Assembly (NCBI RefSeq): GCF_000009265.1
Contig: NC_008378.1
Span: 124,001-188,000, forward strand
Length of the DNA stretch: 64,000 bases
Source: Rhizobium johnstonii 3841
GTDB lineage: Bacteria; Pseudomonadota; Alphaproteobacteria; Rhizobiales; Rhizobiaceae
Direction of reading: 5' to 3'
Positions 61,994 through 64,000 of this stretch are shown in pieces. A program made the position numbers and the translations under genes. The stretch's first letter is position 1. Every line of letters begins with the position of its first letter. Under the pieces are notes generated by a model. It was not told the DNA's origin, made no database searches, and saw nothing but the letters and a program-made list of their open reading frames with translations.

Positions 61994-62749
61994 ATGATCC
62001 TCAAATACGACGAGGTTGTCCGCACGGGCATCGCCAAACAGGTGGCCGACAATATCCGTTCGGCCATCATGGACGGCCGGTTAAAGATCGACGAGCGCCT
62101 TCCAACCGAGGAGGATCTCGCCAAGAGTTTCGGCATTTCCCGCCCGACCGTGCGCGAGGCGCTGAAGCGTCTTGCGGCACAGAATCTCATCCGCTCCAAG
62201 CGCGGCCCGGCTGGCGGCAATTTCGTCAAGCGGCCGGATCCCGAGGGTCTATCGAAGGCCATCACTGGGGCGGCGACGCTTCTAGTCGGCATCGGCGCCT
62301 TCGATATCGAAGAAATCATCACGGCGCGGCTGGAAACCGAAACCGTCTGCTGCCGACTGGCGGCCGCAAACCGCGACGAAAGCCATCTCGCCGCCATGGA
62401 GGCGGAGATCGCAGTCCAGCTCGATCCGACGATCAGCGACGAGGGTTTCTGCGCCTCGGACGTACGTTTTCACCGTGCGCTGGTGGAATCGACCGGCAAC
62501 GGTCCGTTGAAGCTGATGATGTATACCGTGATCGAAGCCTTCATTCCGATCACCAACATGATCGTCTTCCGGGTCCGCGAGCGGCACCACGTCGCATCGC
62601 TGCATCAGGAGATCATCCATGCCGTGCGCGCCCGCGACGATGCGAAGGCAACGGACGCGTTGGCGCGGCTTCTCGCCTATGTGCGCGAAAGCTATGCGGC
62701 CGTCCTGAACGCCCGCGCCGGACGCGATGCCGCGCAGGTTTCGGCTTGA
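61994..62749 (+). CDS. GntR/FadR-family transcriptional regulator
   Basis: A 251-residue FadR-type regulator: winged helix at about 12-78 (IAKQVADNIRSAIMDGRL, LAKSFGISRPTVREALKRLAAQNLI) and an FCD effector domain whose metal-site Asp and His residues (DVRFH) are visible. GGGAAGGGG precedes the ATG. It is divergent from the flavoprotein/IOR operon and 33 bases ahead of the acuI-like gene, so it probably controls both. Confidence 0.92.
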   Translation: MILKYDEVVRTGIAKQVADNIRSAIMDGRLKIDERLPTEEDLAKSFGISRPTVREALKRLAAQNLIRSKRGPAGGNFVKRPDPEGLSKAITGAATLLVGIGAFDIEEIITARLETETVCCRLAAANRDESHLAAMEAEIAVQLDPTISDEGFCASDVRFHRALVESTGNGPLKLMMYTVIEAFIPITNMIVFRVRERHHVASLHQEIIHAVRARDDAKATDALARLLAYVRESYAAVLNARAGRDAAQVSA

Positions 62750-62782
62750 ATCCTTAAGAAATCAAAGACCGGGAGGCACGAA

Positions 62783-63778
62783 ATGACCGAGACCTTCACC
62801 GCAATGGTGATCGACACCGTTGACGGCAAGCCGAAAGGTGCGTTCAGGCAACTCTCGATCGCCGATCTGCCGGACAATGACGTGCTGGTCGAAATCGCCT
62901 ATTCGACGCTCAACTACAAGGACGGCCTCGCGATCTCCGGTAAGGGCCGCATCGCTCGCCGCATGCCGATGGTCGGCGGCATCGATCTCTCCGGCACCGT
63001 GATCGAATCCCGATCGCTGGAATGGAAGCCGGGCGACAAGGTGGTGCTGAACGGCTGGGGCCTTTCGGAGACCGAATGGGGCGCCTATGGCCGTTACCAG
63101 CGCGTCAAGTCGGAGTGGCTGATCCCCCTGCCCGAGGCCTTCTCGTTGCAACAGGCGATGGCGATCGGCACCGCCGGTTACACCGCCGCGCTCTGCGTCG
63201 ATGCCCTTGAAAAATGGGGTTCGATCAAGCCGGGCGAAGGCGAAGTCCTGGTCACCGGTGCGGCCGGCGGCGTCGGTTCGGTGGCTATCGCCCTGCTTGC
63301 CGCGCGCGGCTACAACGTCACGGCGTCCACGGGCCGTCCGGAGACCCATGATTATCTCGCCTTTCTGGGCGCCACCACCTTCATCGACCGCGCGACGCTT
63401 GCCGAAAAGGGTGGCCCGTTACAAAGGGAACGCTGGACCGGCGGTATCGACAGTGTTGGTTCGACGACGCTCGCCAATGCACTGTCCCAGACGGTTCACG
63501 GCTGCGCAATCGCCTGCTGCGGCCTCGCCGGCGGTGCCGATCTTCCGGCCACTGTGCTGCCGCATATCCTGCGTGCCGTAACCTTGATTGGCATCGATTC
63601 CGTGATCGCCACCCGCCAACAGCGGCTTTCCGCATGGGCGCGGCTTGCCCGCGATATGGACAAGGGCAAGCTCGACAGCATGACGACTGTTGAGCCTATG
63701 TCCAAGCTGCCACAACTCGCTGAAGACATTGTCGCGGGCAAAATTCGCGGCCGGGCCGTCATCGATGTGAATGGTTAA
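62783..63778 (+). CDS. acuI: Acrylyl-CoA reductase-like MDR oxidoreductase
   Basis: A 331-residue zinc-independent medium-chain reductase of the AcuI/YhdH group, which reduces acrylyl-CoA to propionyl-CoA with NADPH. The family features STLNYKDGLAI near the N-terminus and the Rossmann motif VTGAAGGVGSVAIALL (residues about 155-170) are intact. GGGAGG lies seven bases before the ATG. It is cotranscribed with the GntR gene and may complete a pathway in which the acyl-CoA enzymes at 52981-55906 also take part; that link is inference. Confidence 0.88.
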   Translation: MTETFTAMVIDTVDGKPKGAFRQLSIADLPDNDVLVEIAYSTLNYKDGLAISGKGRIARRMPMVGGIDLSGTVIESRSLEWKPGDKVVLNGWGLSETEWGAYGRYQRVKSEWLIPLPEAFSLQQAMAIGTAGYTAALCVDALEKWGSIKPGEGEVLVTGAAGGVGSVAIALLAARGYNVTASTGRPETHDYLAFLGATTFIDRATLAEKGGPLQRERWTGGIDSVGSTTLANALSQTVHGCAIACCGLAGGADLPATVLPHILRAVTLIGIDSVIATRQQRLSAWARLARDMDKGKLDSMTTVEPMSKLPQLAEDIVAGKIRGRAVIDVNG

Positions 63779-64000
63779 GCTGAAGAAGATCGCGAAACAA
63801 CGTTAAAGTGGCAGGAACGAGAACTGTCGAAAATCATGCGGTCGTGACCTGAACCCTTCAAACTTTGGCGGTGTGATCAAGACATCACGCTCCATGGTCG
63901 CCAGAAGCGGAAAAATGATTGCTCCAGCGGCAGCACTAGGCCGGCCGCAACCAGCGGGGCGCCGCCTTGCTATGTACCCCACTACATGCAGCCGCAACGC

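Noticed and set aside
63779..64000. Possible partial gene at the right edge (minus-strand frame 63803-63997)
   Set aside because: The translation shows no recognised motif and no convincing start; the region past acuI is left unannotated.
1..64000. CRISPR arrays, tRNA/rRNA genes, insertion sequences, phage genes
   Set aside because: No regularly spaced repeats, cloverleaf-like sequences, transposase motifs or phage structural proteins were seen on reading the window.

Overview
The window is high-GC DNA, densely packed with long operons. Many genes overlap by ATGA or TGATG, which suggests translational coupling. The protein families (Tat-exported substrate-binding proteins, a GlxA-type AraC regulator, PotA/DppD-type importers, GntR, LysR and DeoR regulators) suggest a Rhizobiales alphaproteobacterium close to Rhizobium, Agrobacterium or Ensifer. 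There are no rRNA, tRNA, ribosomal or other housekeeping genes, so this is more likely a megaplasmid or chromid than a core chromosome. The taxonomic statement is inference from family resemblance only.

Layout. (1) 43-10417, minus strand: a dipeptide-type ABC importer (binding protein, two permeases, fused ATPase), an MFS carrier, a hydantoinase/dihydropyrimidinase and an SDR, with a GlxA-like regulator upstream. (2) 10847-11520: a VapBC/FitAB-type toxin-antitoxin pair whose toxin lacks one catalytic acid. (3) 11737-24615, minus strand: a 13-gene cluster with a spermidine/putrescine-type ABC importer that has two different ATPases and two binding proteins, plus two SDRs, a polysaccharide-deacetylase-fold hydrolase, a CobW GTPase with a small CxxC partner, an amidase and a cyclase-family hydrolase. 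A regulator with two winged-helix domains is encoded divergently (25175-26182). (4) 26205-30460, minus strand: pxpA, BCCP, biotin carboxylase, pxpB and pxpC, resembling a split urea carboxylase joined to a 5-oxoprolinase, with a divergent LysR gene. (5) 31971-41497, minus strand: a dipeptide-type importer whose fused ATPase has one degenerate nucleotide-binding domain, a DeoR regulator, an N-carbamoylase-like M20 hydrolase and two small-molecule kinases. (6) 42225-45754: a DUF4105 membrane protein and an MFS/LysR pair. (7) 45881-55906: a PotABCD-type importer and a 2-oxoglutarate oxygenase (minus) facing psuK, psuG, an enoyl-CoA hydratase and an NDP-forming acyl-CoA synthetase (plus) across a short promoter that contains a perfect 10-bp dyad. 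(8) 55884-63778: a nucleoside hydrolase, a fused indolepyruvate ferredoxin oxidoreductase, a GlcD-type flavoprotein, a GntR regulator and an AcuI-like reductase.

How it works together. Most modules follow one plan: import a nitrogenous small molecule, break amide, imide, ureide or N-glycosidic bonds, feed the carbon to oxidoreductases or CoA enzymes, and control this with a local regulator. Enzymes for cyclic amides and ureides recur in modules 1, 3, 4 and 5, and nucleoside chemistry in modules 7 and 8. The best candidates for undescribed biology are the asymmetric ATPases of modules 3 and 5, the kinase/M20 hydrolase module, the biotin/oxoprolinase operon and the modified-nucleoside island. 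Each of the four exported binding-protein genes is followed by a strong hairpin, one of them a full intrinsic terminator inside the transporter operon.
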